A stretch of 64,000 nt of DNA, taken from contig NZ_CP022464.2 in the NCBI RefSeq assembly GCF_002234575.2, positions 6,386,001 to 6,450,000 of the forward strand, in the 5' to 3' direction. The notes under the pieces are model-generated. The model was not told the origin of the DNA and did not search any database. It saw nothing but the letters and a program-made list of their open reading frames with translations. How positions within the stretch are numbered: position 1 is the first letter of the stretch; each line of letters starts with the position of its first letter. The DNA comes from Enterocloster bolteae (GTDB taxonomy: Bacteria; Bacillota; Clostridia; Lachnospirales; Lachnospiraceae). A program made the translations under genes and the position numbers. Of this stretch, positions 41,833 through 51,552 are shown in pieces.

Positions 41833-44800
41833 TCAAATCTCTCTTTCCGCACTCTTTTTGGGTGCTGTCTTTTTGTGTTCTGCTTTGGGCTGGCTTTTCA
41901 GCTGATCCACAACGGATTTTTTCTTTTCCCGTTCCTCCCGATGAACGGCGTCAGCCAAGTCCATCAGGGAAATGGGCTGACCGCTTCGGGCCTGCTGTTC
42001 CAGCTCTGCCACCGTAGGCTCTTTTGTGCCATTGTTGATGATGCCGTCAATCATGCCGTAATCGTCCTCCACGGCCATCTCCGCATTTTTCAGCGGATTT
42101 TGCGGCAAGAATCCGGGTATCTGGGTAAAACCAACGCTGTCACAGTAATGACAGGATACCTTACCGTCCTGCTTGATCGCAACGATGTCGCTGACGCTCA
42201 TGGAGGGGCTGTGATAGTCCACAGGTTTTTCCAGATTGAATTGCTGATAAAGTTTTTCCAGCTGCTCCGGCACAGTACCAGACTCACTCAGCGGAGCGGT
42301 GTAGATGAGGTCATAATTACTGCGGTCTATGGAAATATCATGGGACTTTAACCAGTCCAGATTCATAAAGCGCATATTCTGGGGATCGTCACAGCTCACT
42401 TGATAGATGGCAAAGCAATTTCTATTCTGGGAGAGAAATGCCTGTTCTCGTTCCTGCTGATGTTCCTGACGCTCCATGACCTTTTCATGGAACTGAGGGC
42501 TTTTCTCCCATTCCTCACGGTCCACACCGCAAAGACCGCCATGCTCCATGATCTCCTGCGGGTCAAACACCATGCTCTCCGTATTGTCCTCATGCAGCAC
42601 ATAGACAGTCAAACCGGCGGCATCCAGTTCCAGCGCCCGTTCTCTGGTAACAGGGAGCATCCCATCATAGGAGTAGCCGTATTTCAGCATATCCGGTGTG
42701 GATACCTGCTCATCGGGCATGGGGTATTCATCCAGCGCCTGCTCCTGTGCCTCCGGTAGCTGGGAAGAAGCAGTCATCTGACTGGCCTCTGCCTGCATCT
42801 GCTGATAGGCAGCTTCCTGCAAGGTCTCAACTATGGACAGGGGGGCGTGTCTAAGCGAAGTGCTGTCCAGATCGTTATCATTACAAATCTGGAGAACTGC
42901 TTTCATGCGGGAAAGCTCCGGTGCATCCAGCTGTCCTCCATCCAGCTCTTTCATGGATGCGGCATCGTAAAGGGTATAGTCCCAGCCGCTGTCACAGGGC
43001 TGGATATGAAGATAGGTGGCATCGTCGATCAGAAACAACGCCTCCTGCTGGTTGGCGTCCGCCCCCAGCACTTCCATTTCCGGCATTGCCGCAGCCAGTT
43101 CCTTTGCCGCTTTCTGTACCAACGGATTATCGCGGTAATAGTCGATTGCCTGAATGGTGTCCAGGTCAATGGTCTGCCCGGTCAAAATCGGAAATGGTCC
43201 TTCATAGTCGCTTCCGTCTTTCAGCTCAAAACCAATTCCTTTGATCCCGTTCATTCGCTCTGCCGGAATTTCCTGATAAATGCGGACAGCTTCCTCCAAA
43301 GACAGGTTATCGTGGTATTCTCCGAGGTTTGGAAACTCCATGCACTCTGCTACATAGTAGGTCAGATTGCCGGTTGGCTCGGTGTCAGATACCTGAGCGG
43401 CATCTGCCGGCTGCTCTATCGGGGCGGTTTCCGGCTCTGCCTTTGCATGGGGGTCAATTCCACGCTCTTTGCAGATTTCCTTATAGTGGCGCTCAATGTC
43501 GGAGATCAAAGTGCCGGAGGTTTTGTTGATGGTCTCCAAACTGGCTCTCAGCTCTTTCAGTTCCTTGCCCTGACTCCAGCTTGCAATATAGCCGAAGCTG
43601 TTTTCTCCGGTCTCAATACCAAAATACTTGCAGACCGCATAGGAGATGCTTTCAGCCTCCACTTCCTCCGTGTGGCGGTCTTTCCTCTGTTCTTGCAAAA
43701 ACTGGGCGAGGGTAGAAAAGCCGCCAACAAAATTCAAACCTTCTTCTTCGGTCAATCGAAGATAACCTTCTTTGGGAAGTTCTAATGGTTCCGCCAGAAT
43801 CACAGCACCCGCATGGTTTACACCAACTCGGTTCTCCACATAAATCGGCTCTCCGGGGTCGTAGTCAGAACCGCGCAGGTCATAGCAATAAACGCCCTCC
43901 GGCAGATTATCACGGACAATCCGCCCATTGGAGAACAAACCGGGTTTATCAAACAGCTCGATCTCCTGATATTGCTCGTCATTGGCAATCTGAATCTTTT
44001 TCTGATTGTGGAGCTTGCTGTGGGCAATTTCGTGTACTGTGGCTGAAACCGTCTGCACCTCACTCATGCCCTGACGAATGGCGATTTTCTGATGATCGGC
44101 AGAAAAATAGCCGTCCGTATCGGCGGCCATTGCTTCAAAAGTGATCGGCACCGGCGCGCTGCGGCGCAGGGCCTCCATGAATGCCTCATAATTTGGCACA
44201 TTGCCGGAAAGGGAGGAAGCAAGCTCCGGCAAAGGTTTCCCATCGGTCTGGCTCACATCAAAGACCTTGACCGGACGGAACATAGGGATCTCGATTTCTT
44301 TTTCTTCTGTAACGATCTTTCCGTCTTTATCCAAAATCGGAGCCTTGGTATCCGGGTCCAGTTTCTGCTCCTCGATTTTCTTCTTATACGGTGTGGGGGC
44401 GATGATGGTAATACCATGCTCGCCCTTTTTAACATGACGCTCAAACTGGTCTTTCCACTTATTATATCCGGCTACCAAAGTGGCGTCCGGCTTCTGCATA
44501 TAGATGAGCATGGTGTTGTTTACCGAATAGCGGTGGAAGCGGGACATAACGGACAGATAACGCATATACTTTTCACTCTCAAACAGTTCTTTGATGCCCT
44601 GCTCGATGCCATCTGTGATTTCCCTTAGCCGCTCTCGGTTGGTGGGTTTGTTCTCAGCCATGATTTTCAATCTCCTTTCCAAGTGTGTGATTTCTGCTGT
44701 GTGTTCTGCAATCCATGCCTTTTGTTCTTCTTCACTTTCATAAAGAAAAAGGTCCAGCAGGTACTCTACATAGGTTTTCTTCTGGATTGCTTCCACAAAA

Positions 44801-45234
44801 CGGGGGTGCGGTTCTTCCTCCGGTGTCCGGGGAGAATTGTCGATCTCCCATTTTTTCAGCAAATAGTAGTAATCGGACAGTACGCGATAACACCGCCGCC
44901 GGTCCTCCCGAAACTTTTGTGCCTCGGTTTTCTGCCGGACATACCTCCTGCGGGGAGGGGCCTGACTGTCATAGATCAGGCCAAAGTCCTGTGCCAGTTT
45001 CTCCGCCGCTTCTTTTGGGGAGAGGTCAAAGAGCCTTGCGGTAAAGTCGATCACATCCCCATCTGCACCGCAGCCAAAGCAGTGGAACCGCTGGTCTACC
45101 TTCATGCTGGGGTTCTTATCATCGTGAAAGGGACAGCAGGCCATACCATTTCGTTTGACCTCGATCCCATAAAACGCTGCCGCTTCTCTGGTGCTGACCG
45201 ACTGCTTGACCGCTTCAAATACATTCTCTGCCAT
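41833..45234 (-). CDS. CHC2 zinc-finger / ArdC-YodL fusion protein
   Basis: A 1,133-residue fused protein. Residues 33-60 (CCPFHDDKNPSMKVDQRFHC followed by FGCGADGDV) are a DnaG-type CHC2 zinc finger. From residue 192 (MAENKPTNRERLREITDGIE) begins the ArdC/YodL protein, with a metalloprotease-like VHEIAHSKLHN near residue 396, then YodL/DUF4316-like repeats. In related ICEs these are two genes. Here an in-frame ATG at 44661 with GGAAAGGAG still stands ready, so a shorter second product may be made. It probably combines primase assistance with anti-restriction. Confidence 0.8.
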   Translation of the reverse strand: MAENVFEAVKQSVSTREAAAFYGIEVKRNGMACCPFHDDKNPSMKVDQRFHCFGCGADGDVIDFTARLFDLSPKEAAEKLAQDFGLIYDSQAPPRRRYVRQKTEAQKFREDRRRCYRVLSDYYYLLKKWEIDNSPRTPEEEPHPRFVEAIQKKTYVEYLLDLFLYESEEEQKAWIAEHTAEITHLERRLKIMAENKPTNRERLREITDGIEQGIKELFESEKYMRYLSVMSRFHRYSVNNTMLIYMQKPDATLVAGYNKWKDQFERHVKKGEHGITIIAPTPYKKKIEEQKLDPDTKAPILDKDGKIVTEEKEIEIPMFRPVKVFDVSQTDGKPLPELASSLSGNVPNYEAFMEALRRSAPVPITFEAMAADTDGYFSADHQKIAIRQGMSEVQTVSATVHEIAHSKLHNQKKIQIANDEQYQEIELFDKPGLFSNGRIVRDNLPEGVYCYDLRGSDYDPGEPIYVENRVGVNHAGAVILAEPLELPKEGYLRLTEEEGLNFVGGFSTLAQFLQEQRKDRHTEEVEAESISYAVCKYFGIETGENSFGYIASWSQGKELKELRASLETINKTSGTLISDIERHYKEICKERGIDPHAKAEPETAPIEQPADAAQVSDTEPTGNLTYYVAECMEFPNLGEYHDNLSLEEAVRIYQEIPAERMNGIKGIGFELKDGSDYEGPFPILTGQTIDLDTIQAIDYYRDNPLVQKAAKELAAAMPEMEVLGADANQQEALFLIDDATYLHIQPCDSGWDYTLYDAASMKELDGGQLDAPELSRMKAVLQICNDNDLDSTSLRHAPLSIVETLQEAAYQQMQAEASQMTASSQLPEAQEQALDEYPMPDEQVSTPDMLKYGYSYDGMLPVTRERALELDAAGLTVYVLHEDNTESMVFDPQEIMEHGGLCGVDREEWEKSPQFHEKVMERQEHQQEREQAFLSQNRNCFAIYQVSCDDPQNMRFMNLDWLKSHDISIDRSNYDLIYTAPLSESGTVPEQLEKLYQQFNLEKPVDYHSPSMSVSDIVAIKQDGKVSCHYCDSVGFTQIPGFLPQNPLKNAEMAVEDDYGMIDGIINNGTKEPTVAELEQQARSGQPISLMDLADAVHREEREKKKSVVDQLKSQPKAEHKKTAPKKSAEREI

Positions 45235-45240
45235 GTGCCT

Positions 45241-45519
45241 TTAACTGCCGGACTTTCTCACAGGGGGCTGGTATCCGGCAGCTTTGGCCCGTTCACTGGC
45301 AGCTTTGCGGCGTTCGGCGCTGTATGGCTCCCTGACTGATACACACCGCTTGGGAACGGTAAAGTTATGGGCGTCCTTTCGGGTGATCTGGTCGGAGTGC
45401 TTTTTTGCCAGCAGTTCCAGCTTCTCCATCAGACGGGGATCGTGGGTGTAGATCTCAGCCATTGGTTCTGCCTGGTTATAGAGGAGAATGGTTTCCCGTT
45501 CCACTAAAGAGAGCTTCAT
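45241..45519 (-). CDS. Conserved ICE protein, unrecognised
   Basis: A 92-residue basic protein, MKLSLVERETILLYNQAEPM and AEIYTHDPRLMEKLELLAKK, ending YSAERRKAASERAKAAGYQP. Its start overlaps the upstream topoisomerase stop. The basic C terminus may bind nucleic acid. It is constant in this position in Tn1549-like elements, to my knowledge, but no function is known. Confidence 0.6.
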   Translation of the reverse strand: MKLSLVERETILLYNQAEPMAEIYTHDPRLMEKLELLAKKHSDQITRKDAHNFTVPKRCVSVREPYSAERRKAASERAKAAGYQPPVRKSGS

Positions 45520-47615
45520 CGGCTGCCTCCTTTCCGCTGGTCAAATTCCAGCTTGAAGTTGGCGTACTGTCCATTATCCTCCAAAATCACAGTGGCATCG
45601 TAGGTCTTGCCAGTTTTCTCCGAATATAGCCCCGTCACACGGACACGGCCATCGTTCAGCAGCGCAGACACCACAGCCTTGGTCGGCTGTTTTTTCTTGG
45701 CAGTCCACCATTTGTTGTTTTTCCAGATTGCAAATTTGCAAGAATCATTCTGACAGAAGAAGCCTTTTTGCAGTTCTGCAACTTCACCGCCGCAGCGAGG
45801 GCATTTGCCTACCACCTCGCGGGGCGGAGCGAACAGATACTCGGTTCCCTTGATGACCTGATAAGTTCCCACCAGGTCTTTCAGCATAGTGCTGATTCCA
45901 TCCAGAAACTCCTCCGGGGCCAGCTGCCCACGCTCGATCTCGCCCAGGCGGTACTCCCACTCGGCAGTCAGAAGCGGCGATTGCAGCTGTTCCGGCAGGA
46001 CGGTGATAAGGGAAACTGCATCGTGGGAAGGGAGAAGCTGCACCGTTTTCCTGCTCTTTTTTCGTTCCAGAAAACCGGCAGATACCAGCTTTTCCAAAAT
46101 ACCGGCACGGGTGGCCGGTGTCCCCAGACCTTTTCTCTCGGCGTCCTCCGGCATATCCTCTTTTCCGGCAGTCTCCATCGCGGACAATAGGGTGTCCTCC
46201 GTAAAGTGCTGAGGCGGACTGCTTTTGCCTTCTTTGACGATTGCAGCAGCAACCGAAAGGGTCTGTCCTTCGGTCAGCTCCGGCAGGGCTTTCTCTGCGC
46301 CCTCTTTTTCTGACTCTGTATCCTTCATTTTGGCACGGTAAGCGTCCTCCAGTGCCTTCCATCCGGGGTGCTTCACCGTTTTTCCTTTGGCGATAAACTC
46401 CCCACCGGCACACGCTGCAATCACAACGGTTTCCGAATAGATATGGGGCTGGGCTACGGCGCACAGCAGACGCAGGGCCACCAGCTCCAGCACTGCTTTT
46501 TCTCCCGCAGGAAGGGCAGAAAGGTCTGCATCCTTGAGATTTCGGGTGGGAATTACTGCGTGGTGGTCGGTTACTTTCTTATCGTTGATGACCGTCTGCG
46601 GATCACAGGTAATGGCGATACCTTTGCGAAACGGCATAGCATTGGCAACCAGATTCACCAGCACCGGCAGGCTGTCTGCCATATCACCGGTCAGATAGCG
46701 GCTGTCAGTACGGGGATAGGTGCAGAGCTTCTTTTCATACAGGCTTTGCAGATAGTCCAGGGTCTGCTGGGCTGTAAATCCAAGCAGGCGGTTGGCATCT
46801 CTTTGCAGAGTAGTCAGGTCATAGAGGGCAGGCGGCTTTTCGGACTTTTCCTTGCACTCCACCTTTTTGATCGTGACAGCTGCACCCTGGCAGGCTTCTT
46901 TCAGCTGCTCGGCAGCGGCCTTATCCGCCATGCGCTCCCCGGATACAGTAAGACCGGGCAGCTCCAGCGCCACGGTATAAAAGGGAACCGGCTTAAAAGT
47001 GTCGATCTCAGCTTCCCGCTGGACAATAAGCGCCAGCGTCGGAGACATCACGCGCCCGATGTTGAGGGTACGGTGATACAGCACGGAAAAAAGCCTTGTG
47101 GCATTGATCCCCACCAGCCAGTCTGCCTTGGCACGGCAGAGGGCAGCATCACGAAGTCCGTCATAATCTGCACCGAGGCGTAGGTTTGCAAAACCCTCCC
47201 TTATGGCGGAGTCCTCCATCGAAGAAATCCAGAGCCTTTTCATCGGCTTCTTGCAGCCTGCCAGCTCATAGACGCTGCGGAAGATAAGCTCTCCCTCGCG
47301 TCCGGCATCACAGGCATTTACCACTTCCGTCACATCCGGGGCGTTCATCAGCTTTTTGAGAATATCAAATTGCTTTTTCTTATCCTTTCCCACTACCATC
47401 TGCCAATGTTCCGGCAGGATAGGCAGGTCATCATATCGCCACTTGGCGTACTTGGGGTCATAGCTGTCTGCATCTGCAAGTCCGGCCAGATGGCCCACAC
47501 ACCAACTGACACGCCAGCCGTTGCCCTCCAGATACCCGTCCTTACGGACAGTTGCACCGATCACCGCCGCCAAACTTTGTGCAACCGATGGTTTTTCAGC
47601 AATCACCAGCTTCAT
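45516..47615 (-). CDS. topB: DNA topoisomerase III
   Basis: A 699-residue type IA topoisomerase from ATG 47615, with GGGAGG before it. The Toprim part begins MKLVIAEKPSVAQSLAAVIG and has CDAGREGELIFR near residue 105. The active tyrosine is in LCTYPRTDSRYL near residue 300. A C-terminal zinc ribbon (CPRCGGEVAELQKGFFCQND, then SCKFAIWKNNKW) is typical of the conjugation-linked form. It resolves DNA strands during transfer. The upstream extension to 47732 lacks similarity. Confidence 0.92.
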   Translation of the reverse strand: MKLVIAEKPSVAQSLAAVIGATVRKDGYLEGNGWRVSWCVGHLAGLADADSYDPKYAKWRYDDLPILPEHWQMVVGKDKKKQFDILKKLMNAPDVTEVVNACDAGREGELIFRSVYELAGCKKPMKRLWISSMEDSAIREGFANLRLGADYDGLRDAALCRAKADWLVGINATRLFSVLYHRTLNIGRVMSPTLALIVQREAEIDTFKPVPFYTVALELPGLTVSGERMADKAAAEQLKEACQGAAVTIKKVECKEKSEKPPALYDLTTLQRDANRLLGFTAQQTLDYLQSLYEKKLCTYPRTDSRYLTGDMADSLPVLVNLVANAMPFRKGIAITCDPQTVINDKKVTDHHAVIPTRNLKDADLSALPAGEKAVLELVALRLLCAVAQPHIYSETVVIAACAGGEFIAKGKTVKHPGWKALEDAYRAKMKDTESEKEGAEKALPELTEGQTLSVAAAIVKEGKSSPPQHFTEDTLLSAMETAGKEDMPEDAERKGLGTPATRAGILEKLVSAGFLERKKSRKTVQLLPSHDAVSLITVLPEQLQSPLLTAEWEYRLGEIERGQLAPEEFLDGISTMLKDLVGTYQVIKGTEYLFAPPREVVGKCPRCGGEVAELQKGFFCQNDSCKFAIWKNNKWWTAKKKQPTKAVVSALLNDGRVRVTGLYSEKTGKTYDATVILEDNGQYANFKLEFDQRKGGSR

Positions 47616-48303
47616 ATTCTTCAACCTCCCATTCATCCTGCCAATCATCAGACAGTTTTTTTGCAATGCTGTGTTCAGAGGCAAGAGTAATGTCATAGCC
47701 AAAGCGATAATCATATCGGTATAACCTGCCAATCAAATCATTGATTATGATATTGCAGGCCATAATCACACGCTCTTTATCCACCTGTATCAGCTGATAG
47801 CGTTGATAATTGTTGTAATATTCTCGATGTCTGTGGGTTCTGCTGACCATATCTTCCATCAGACAATCTATGGCGTCTTTTTCACCATCTTCTTTGCTGC
47901 CCTGTGTATAAGACAACAGTTCCTTAACCATGGGAAAACTTTGTTCATCTACCGTTGCTTCTTCGCTCAAAAAACCGATATAAGCTTTTAGTAACAGGCT
48001 AACTGCTGTTTTTTCAGCTTCAGATAAAGCTTTCATGGTCTCCGCTGCATCAGGCAACAGTTCCTTTTCCACAAATTCATCTATCTCACCAGAATAAAGC
48101 ATTCGGATTGAGTCCACACATAAAGAGCGTTTTGGGGGTGCGGTCTCAATTTCAAAATCATAAAGGTCCAAGTCATCGTCCTTCTTTGACTTTTTTTGAA
48201 CTTTGCTTATAGCAGTGAAAAGAATGTCTCCTCCAAAGTAAATTCCGAAGGCGACCAGATCAAAAATAATCAGAAAGTGTAACAACCAGTTCCAGGTGTT
48301 CAT
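47596..48303 (-). CDS. Membrane-anchored ICE protein, unrecognised
   Basis: A 235-residue protein with one N-terminal membrane helix (LLHFLIIFDLVAFGIYFGGD) followed by a cytoplasmic, very charged and helical domain (KSKKDDDLDLYDFEIE, ALSEAEKTAVSLLLKAYIGF, YNNYQRYQLIQVDKERVIMA). The overlap with the topoisomerase gene start is 20 bases. Its place between DUF4366 and topoisomerase III suggests a transfer-channel accessory role. I know no family name. Confidence 0.6.
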   Translation of the reverse strand: MNTWNWLLHFLIIFDLVAFGIYFGGDILFTAISKVQKKSKKDDDLDLYDFEIETAPPKRSLCVDSIRMLYSGEIDEFVEKELLPDAAETMKALSEAEKTAVSLLLKAYIGFLSEEATVDEQSFPMVKELLSYTQGSKEDGEKDAIDCLMEDMVSRTHRHREYYNNYQRYQLIQVDKERVIMACNIIINDLIGRLYRYDYRFGYDITLASEHSIAKKLSDDWQDEWEVEEYEAGDC

Positions 48304-48377
48304 TGTGAGGTCCTCCTTTCTTTGACCATGTGCTGATTTTGGGTGTGGATTTGCAGTAAGAGAGTGCGTAGAGCAGC

Positions 48378-48405
48378 AGAGGACAGGAATTTCTCCCTGT
48401 CCTCT
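48378..48405. repeat. Strong hairpin without T-run
   Basis: AGAGGACAGG (48378-48387) pairs exactly with CCTGTCCTCT (48396-48405). No T-run follows on either strand, so it is better read as an RNA-processing or stabilising hairpin in the gap between two ICE genes. Confidence 0.5.
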
Positions 48406-48450
48406 GTCCCTTATACAGCAATGATTTGAAATACACTACGCTCAAATGGT

Positions 48451-49203
48451 TCAATCTGCTCTATCGCTTTCCTCAATAGGGTCAGAACCCTCAAAACCAT
48501 CCTCAAGGACTTCCTCATCCTCGGTTTCCCATTCCTCAGAATCTTCCTCGCCATAATCATAATCGTCCAGACTGTCATTGCCCTTGGTCTTAGGCTTATT
48601 CTTAACGAGCTTCAAGTAGGCAAATACGCCACCGCCACCAAGCAGAGCCAGCAGAAGGATCAGAGCAGCCGGGTTCAGTCCAGCAGGCTTTTCTTTTTCC
48701 GGCTCCGGTGTTTCTGCCGGAGGTTCCGGTGCTTTTCCCGTACATTTACTCTTATCAGTTACGCAGACCGGACAGGCCGTATTGACTGCCCCTGCTTCAC
48801 ATTTCTTCGTGCAGCTGCACACAGCAGGCGGCTCCTCTTTGGCATTTCCATCTTCCATCAGCGCCATCAGGTCTGCTTCATCCACCTGGTTCAGAAAGTG
48901 AACAGCGGTCTTTTTATCCTCGTTGGCCCTGTCAATCAGGATATAAAAATAGTTGCCCGCCTTGGTGGTAACGGTAATGAGCTGCTTGTTGCCACCAAAA
49001 TCATCCACCAGAGCGGCGTTGCCATCCGGGGTCAGCGGAGGTGCTTTTTCGGGTTCTTCCACCACCACATTGCTGTCATTGGTGGTATCCTCTGACGGGG
49101 GCGGCGCTGCGCCCTGGGCAAAAGCGGGAACGGTAAAGCCCGATGCCAGAACCAGCGTCAGGCAAAGGGCGGAAAGTGTTCGGAGCAATCGTTTATTCCT
49201 CAT
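48451..49203 (-). CDS. DUF4366 exported protein
   Basis: A 250-residue protein from ATG 49203. MRNKRLLRTLSALCLTLVLA (signal peptide, cut near AFAQG) is followed by NYFYILIDRANEDKKTAVHF, the DUF4366 core, then CSCTKKCEAGAVNTACPVC (cysteine-rich), a Pro/Glu spacer, a membrane helix (AALILLLALLGGGGVFAYL) and an acidic tail in the cytoplasm. Such CD1107-type proteins sit in the wall zone of the Gram-positive conjugation machine. GGAGG stands before it. Confidence 0.8.
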   Translation of the reverse strand: MRNKRLLRTLSALCLTLVLASGFTVPAFAQGAAPPPSEDTTNDSNVVVEEPEKAPPLTPDGNAALVDDFGGNKQLITVTTKAGNYFYILIDRANEDKKTAVHFLNQVDEADLMALMEDGNAKEEPPAVCSCTKKCEAGAVNTACPVCVTDKSKCTGKAPEPPAETPEPEKEKPAGLNPAALILLLALLGGGGVFAYLKLVKNKPKTKGNDSLDDYDYGEEDSEEWETEDEEVLEDGFEGSDPIEESDRAD

Positions 49204-49444
49204 AGCTGTTTTCCTCCTGTTCGTTGTTGTCATCAGCCAAACTGCCGGGAACTGTGCCTCCGGACAGCATGGCGCTCAGCTGAGCCGGGGTCATACGCAG
49301 GGCGCGCACCATCTGGACGATCTCCAGATTTTCTGCCTCGGTTTTCTGTACCTCCAGCGCCTTGAGCTTTTCCTGATACTCTGCGATCTTCTCGCGGACC
49401 TGAGTAATCTCCTGGTCAATGCGTTCAATTTTATTCTTTGCCAT
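49193..49444 (-). CDS. DUF4315 protein
   Basis: An 83-residue protein: MAKNKIERIDQEITQVREKI, AEYQEKLKALEVQKTEAENL (coiled coil), then EIVQMVRALRMTPAQLSAML. This is the DUF4315 family that regularly precedes DUF4366 in ICEs. It overlaps the start of the next gene by 11 bases. It is likely cytoplasmic. Role unknown. Confidence 0.8.
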   Translation of the reverse strand: MAKNKIERIDQEITQVREKIAEYQEKLKALEVQKTEAENLEIVQMVRALRMTPAQLSAMLSGGTVPGSLADDNNEQEENSYEE

Positions 49445-49473
49445 CGTCTATCACTCCTTCTAAAAAATCTCTG

Positions 49474-51192
49474 TTACCAGTTCATCAGGCCGTAGCCCTT
49501 GATACTCTGATAATTCAGGTCATAACTTTTGATCTTGCAGGCATCGCCGGAATTTCCCTCCACGGTATAAACACGGCTGCCATCGGTGCCGACAACAATT
49601 CCCACATGGTCTGCGGAACCATCCAGATCCCAATCGAAGAAAATGGCATCACCGGGAGCGATGTTTTCATATCCTCGTGCGCCCCACTGTCCATGAGACT
49701 GGAACCACGGAACACCCTGAGACTGGCAACCAGCAAAGCGTGGTTCCGTTCGACCGGATTGACCATAGCACCATGATACAAAGCAGGCACACCATTCCAC
49801 GCGGGAGTTGAAGCCGTACCAGCTCCAATAAGGTTGTCCTCCCACATTACCCACCTGACTTTTCGCCAGTTCCACCAACTGCGGATTGCCGGGGCGGGTG
49901 CCGTTGATAAATTCAACACCAGTCAAATCTTCAGAAACACCTGTATCGGGAGAACCGCCACCAAACAACAGCGGCTTATTGCCCATAGTCTGTCGGTAGA
50001 CCTGGTACATCTCCATCTGCTCCGGAGTCAGTAGTTCTGGCGCAAGAGAGGCAATGGAACGGCTTGTTAAAGTTACATGGAGAATACGATATTCATATTC
50101 ATGCTCATCCCCATCTTCGTCAGTGTAAGTGCGAATCTGAATTTCTTCTCTCAGCGTAAGCTGATACTGTGCATCAAACACACGATCCAGCTCTGCCTGT
50201 GCGCTGTGGCGTGTATAGCCCTGCAAGACAGCAGAGAGAAAGGCCGCAAGCTCATGGGGGTCATGACCAATCATATCCAGGTTATACCGATACTCGTCAT
50301 ATCCTGAGTGGCTGCTTTCGATGTTGTCGATTTTCTCCTGCAACTGGGCTTCTCTGTCTGCATAATCTGCCTCCACCGCCAGCATTTCCGGGTCATCCGA
50401 TGGATAGGTGGTGCCGGAAATTACAGAACCAATACTCTGTGCCATCATAGAGCAGGAGGACATGGTATTCATCAGCATACAGATGAGGAGGAACAGCACA
50501 CCGGCAACCAGAAAACCTTTCTTGTGGCGCATGACGAATGACCCTGCCTGTTGTGCCTTTTCTTTTACCGTCCTTGCGGCCTTTCCTGTTTTGGACGCAG
50601 CCTGGGCGGTATTTCCGGCAGTCTGACCGGCGCGCTTGGCGGCGGCATACTGCTTTTTGATACTCTGTTTTTGCTGCCAGCGGGAGAGAGGGTTGCTGGT
50701 AAACTGAGGATTTTCCCGTAGGGACTTTTGATACAGGGCATTCACATTGGCCTTCTCCAGCTTCTGCTCGGCCTGGGCTGCCTTGCGGCAGGGCTTCAAC
50801 TTGTGGCTGCGATAGCCCTCCCGCACCAGATAAGCGCCGGTCTCCACCGCCTCCTCGGACTTGTGGGCGCTTTCCACGCCCACATTGTCCTGCTCTGTTT
50901 CCCGGATCTCTTTGTGGAGCTTGCCCGCGATCAGCTGGACGGGTGCTTCCTTCACTCCCTGAGAAACTTTGGAGGGTGGCTTTTTCTTGTCCTCAAAGGT
51001 CAGCTTCGAGGTCTTTTTTCCGGTATCCGGGTCAATGACCGTCTGCCTGACCTTTTTCTTTGGAATATTGGCCTGCGCCTTATCTGCTCTGGCCGCAGCT
51101 TTCTCCGCTTTACGGATCGGCTTTTCCATCGCTGGGTCAGACCGTTCCTCATCGGTAAAGCGCAGGCGCGGCTCCTTATTCAAACCAATCAC
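49474..51192 (-). CDS. CHAP-domain cell-wall hydrolase (CD1108-type)
   Basis: A 572-residue protein. The N-terminal ~230 residues are basic and Ala/Lys-rich and cytoplasmic. A membrane helix follows (KGFLVAGVLFLLICMLMNTM), then a stalk. The catalytic CHAP domain is at the C terminus: SRVEWCACFVSWCYGQSG (Cys) and DGSADHVGIVVG (His), with VYTVEGNSG after it. It opens the peptidoglycan for the conjugation channel. It lies in the typical place after virB4. The start overlaps the upstream gene by 17 bases. Confidence 0.88.
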   Translation of the reverse strand: MIGLNKEPRLRFTDEERSDPAMEKPIRKAEKAAARADKAQANIPKKKVRQTVIDPDTGKKTSKLTFEDKKKPPSKVSQGVKEAPVQLIAGKLHKEIRETEQDNVGVESAHKSEEAVETGAYLVREGYRSHKLKPCRKAAQAEQKLEKANVNALYQKSLRENPQFTSNPLSRWQQKQSIKKQYAAAKRAGQTAGNTAQAASKTGKAARTVKEKAQQAGSFVMRHKKGFLVAGVLFLLICMLMNTMSSCSMMAQSIGSVISGTTYPSDDPEMLAVEADYADREAQLQEKIDNIESSHSGYDEYRYNLDMIGHDPHELAAFLSAVLQGYTRHSAQAELDRVFDAQYQLTLREEIQIRTYTDEDGDEHEYEYRILHVTLTSRSIASLAPELLTPEQMEMYQVYRQTMGNKPLLFGGGSPDTGVSEDLTGVEFINGTRPGNPQLVELAKSQVGNVGGQPYWSWYGFNSRVEWCACFVSWCYGQSGRTEPRFAGCQSQGVPWFQSHGQWGARGYENIAPGDAIFFDWDLDGSADHVGIVVGTDGSRVYTVEGNSGDACKIKSYDLNYQSIKGYGLMNW

Positions 51193-51550
51193 CCATTAGG
51201 ATAGCATCCATCATGTGGTGCAGCTCCACATAGAGGGCCAAACCTTCCGGATCATATAGCGGATGCACGGTGAGATACGCATGGACTTGCGCCAGAATCT
51301 CAGAGAGCATTGTGATAGGTCTGCACCCTACAATGGTTGCTGCACCAGGGGCACACATCATATTTGCCCAGATCGAAAAGAGACGGGCAAGACCAATTTC
51401 GCCATCCTCATTCAAGGTTTTGAGTTCTTTGTCAGCGGTACGACACTCAACAACAGCGGAGGCCATTACCGGAAGCAACATGAATTCGTGAGCCTCCAAT
51501 GCCTCGCGGAAAAAAATCATGGTATCAAGTTCGCAAATATTCTGTTTCAT
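51176..51550 (-). CDS. ICE protein of virB4 region, unrecognised
   Basis: A 124-residue protein, MKQNICELDTMIFFREALEA, with MCAPGAATIVGCRPITM and LYVELHHMMDAILMGDWFE. It stands between virB4 and the CHAP gene with overlaps at both ends, so it is translated in the same series. No motif or membrane helix is clear. In most related ICEs I recall no gene here, so it could be an addition. Confidence 0.5.
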   Translation of the reverse strand: MKQNICELDTMIFFREALEAHEFMLLPVMASAVVECRTADKELKTLNEDGEIGLARLFSIWANMMCAPGAATIVGCRPITMLSEILAQVHAYLTVHPLYDPEGLALYVELHHMMDAILMGDWFE

Positions 51551-51552
51551 AG

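Noticed and set aside
45784..46464. A 226-codon frame inside topoisomerase III, same strand
   Set aside because: It has a Gly/Arg-rich text without similarity and no ribosome site, and the topoisomerase frame is fully conserved here, unlike the TnpV case.
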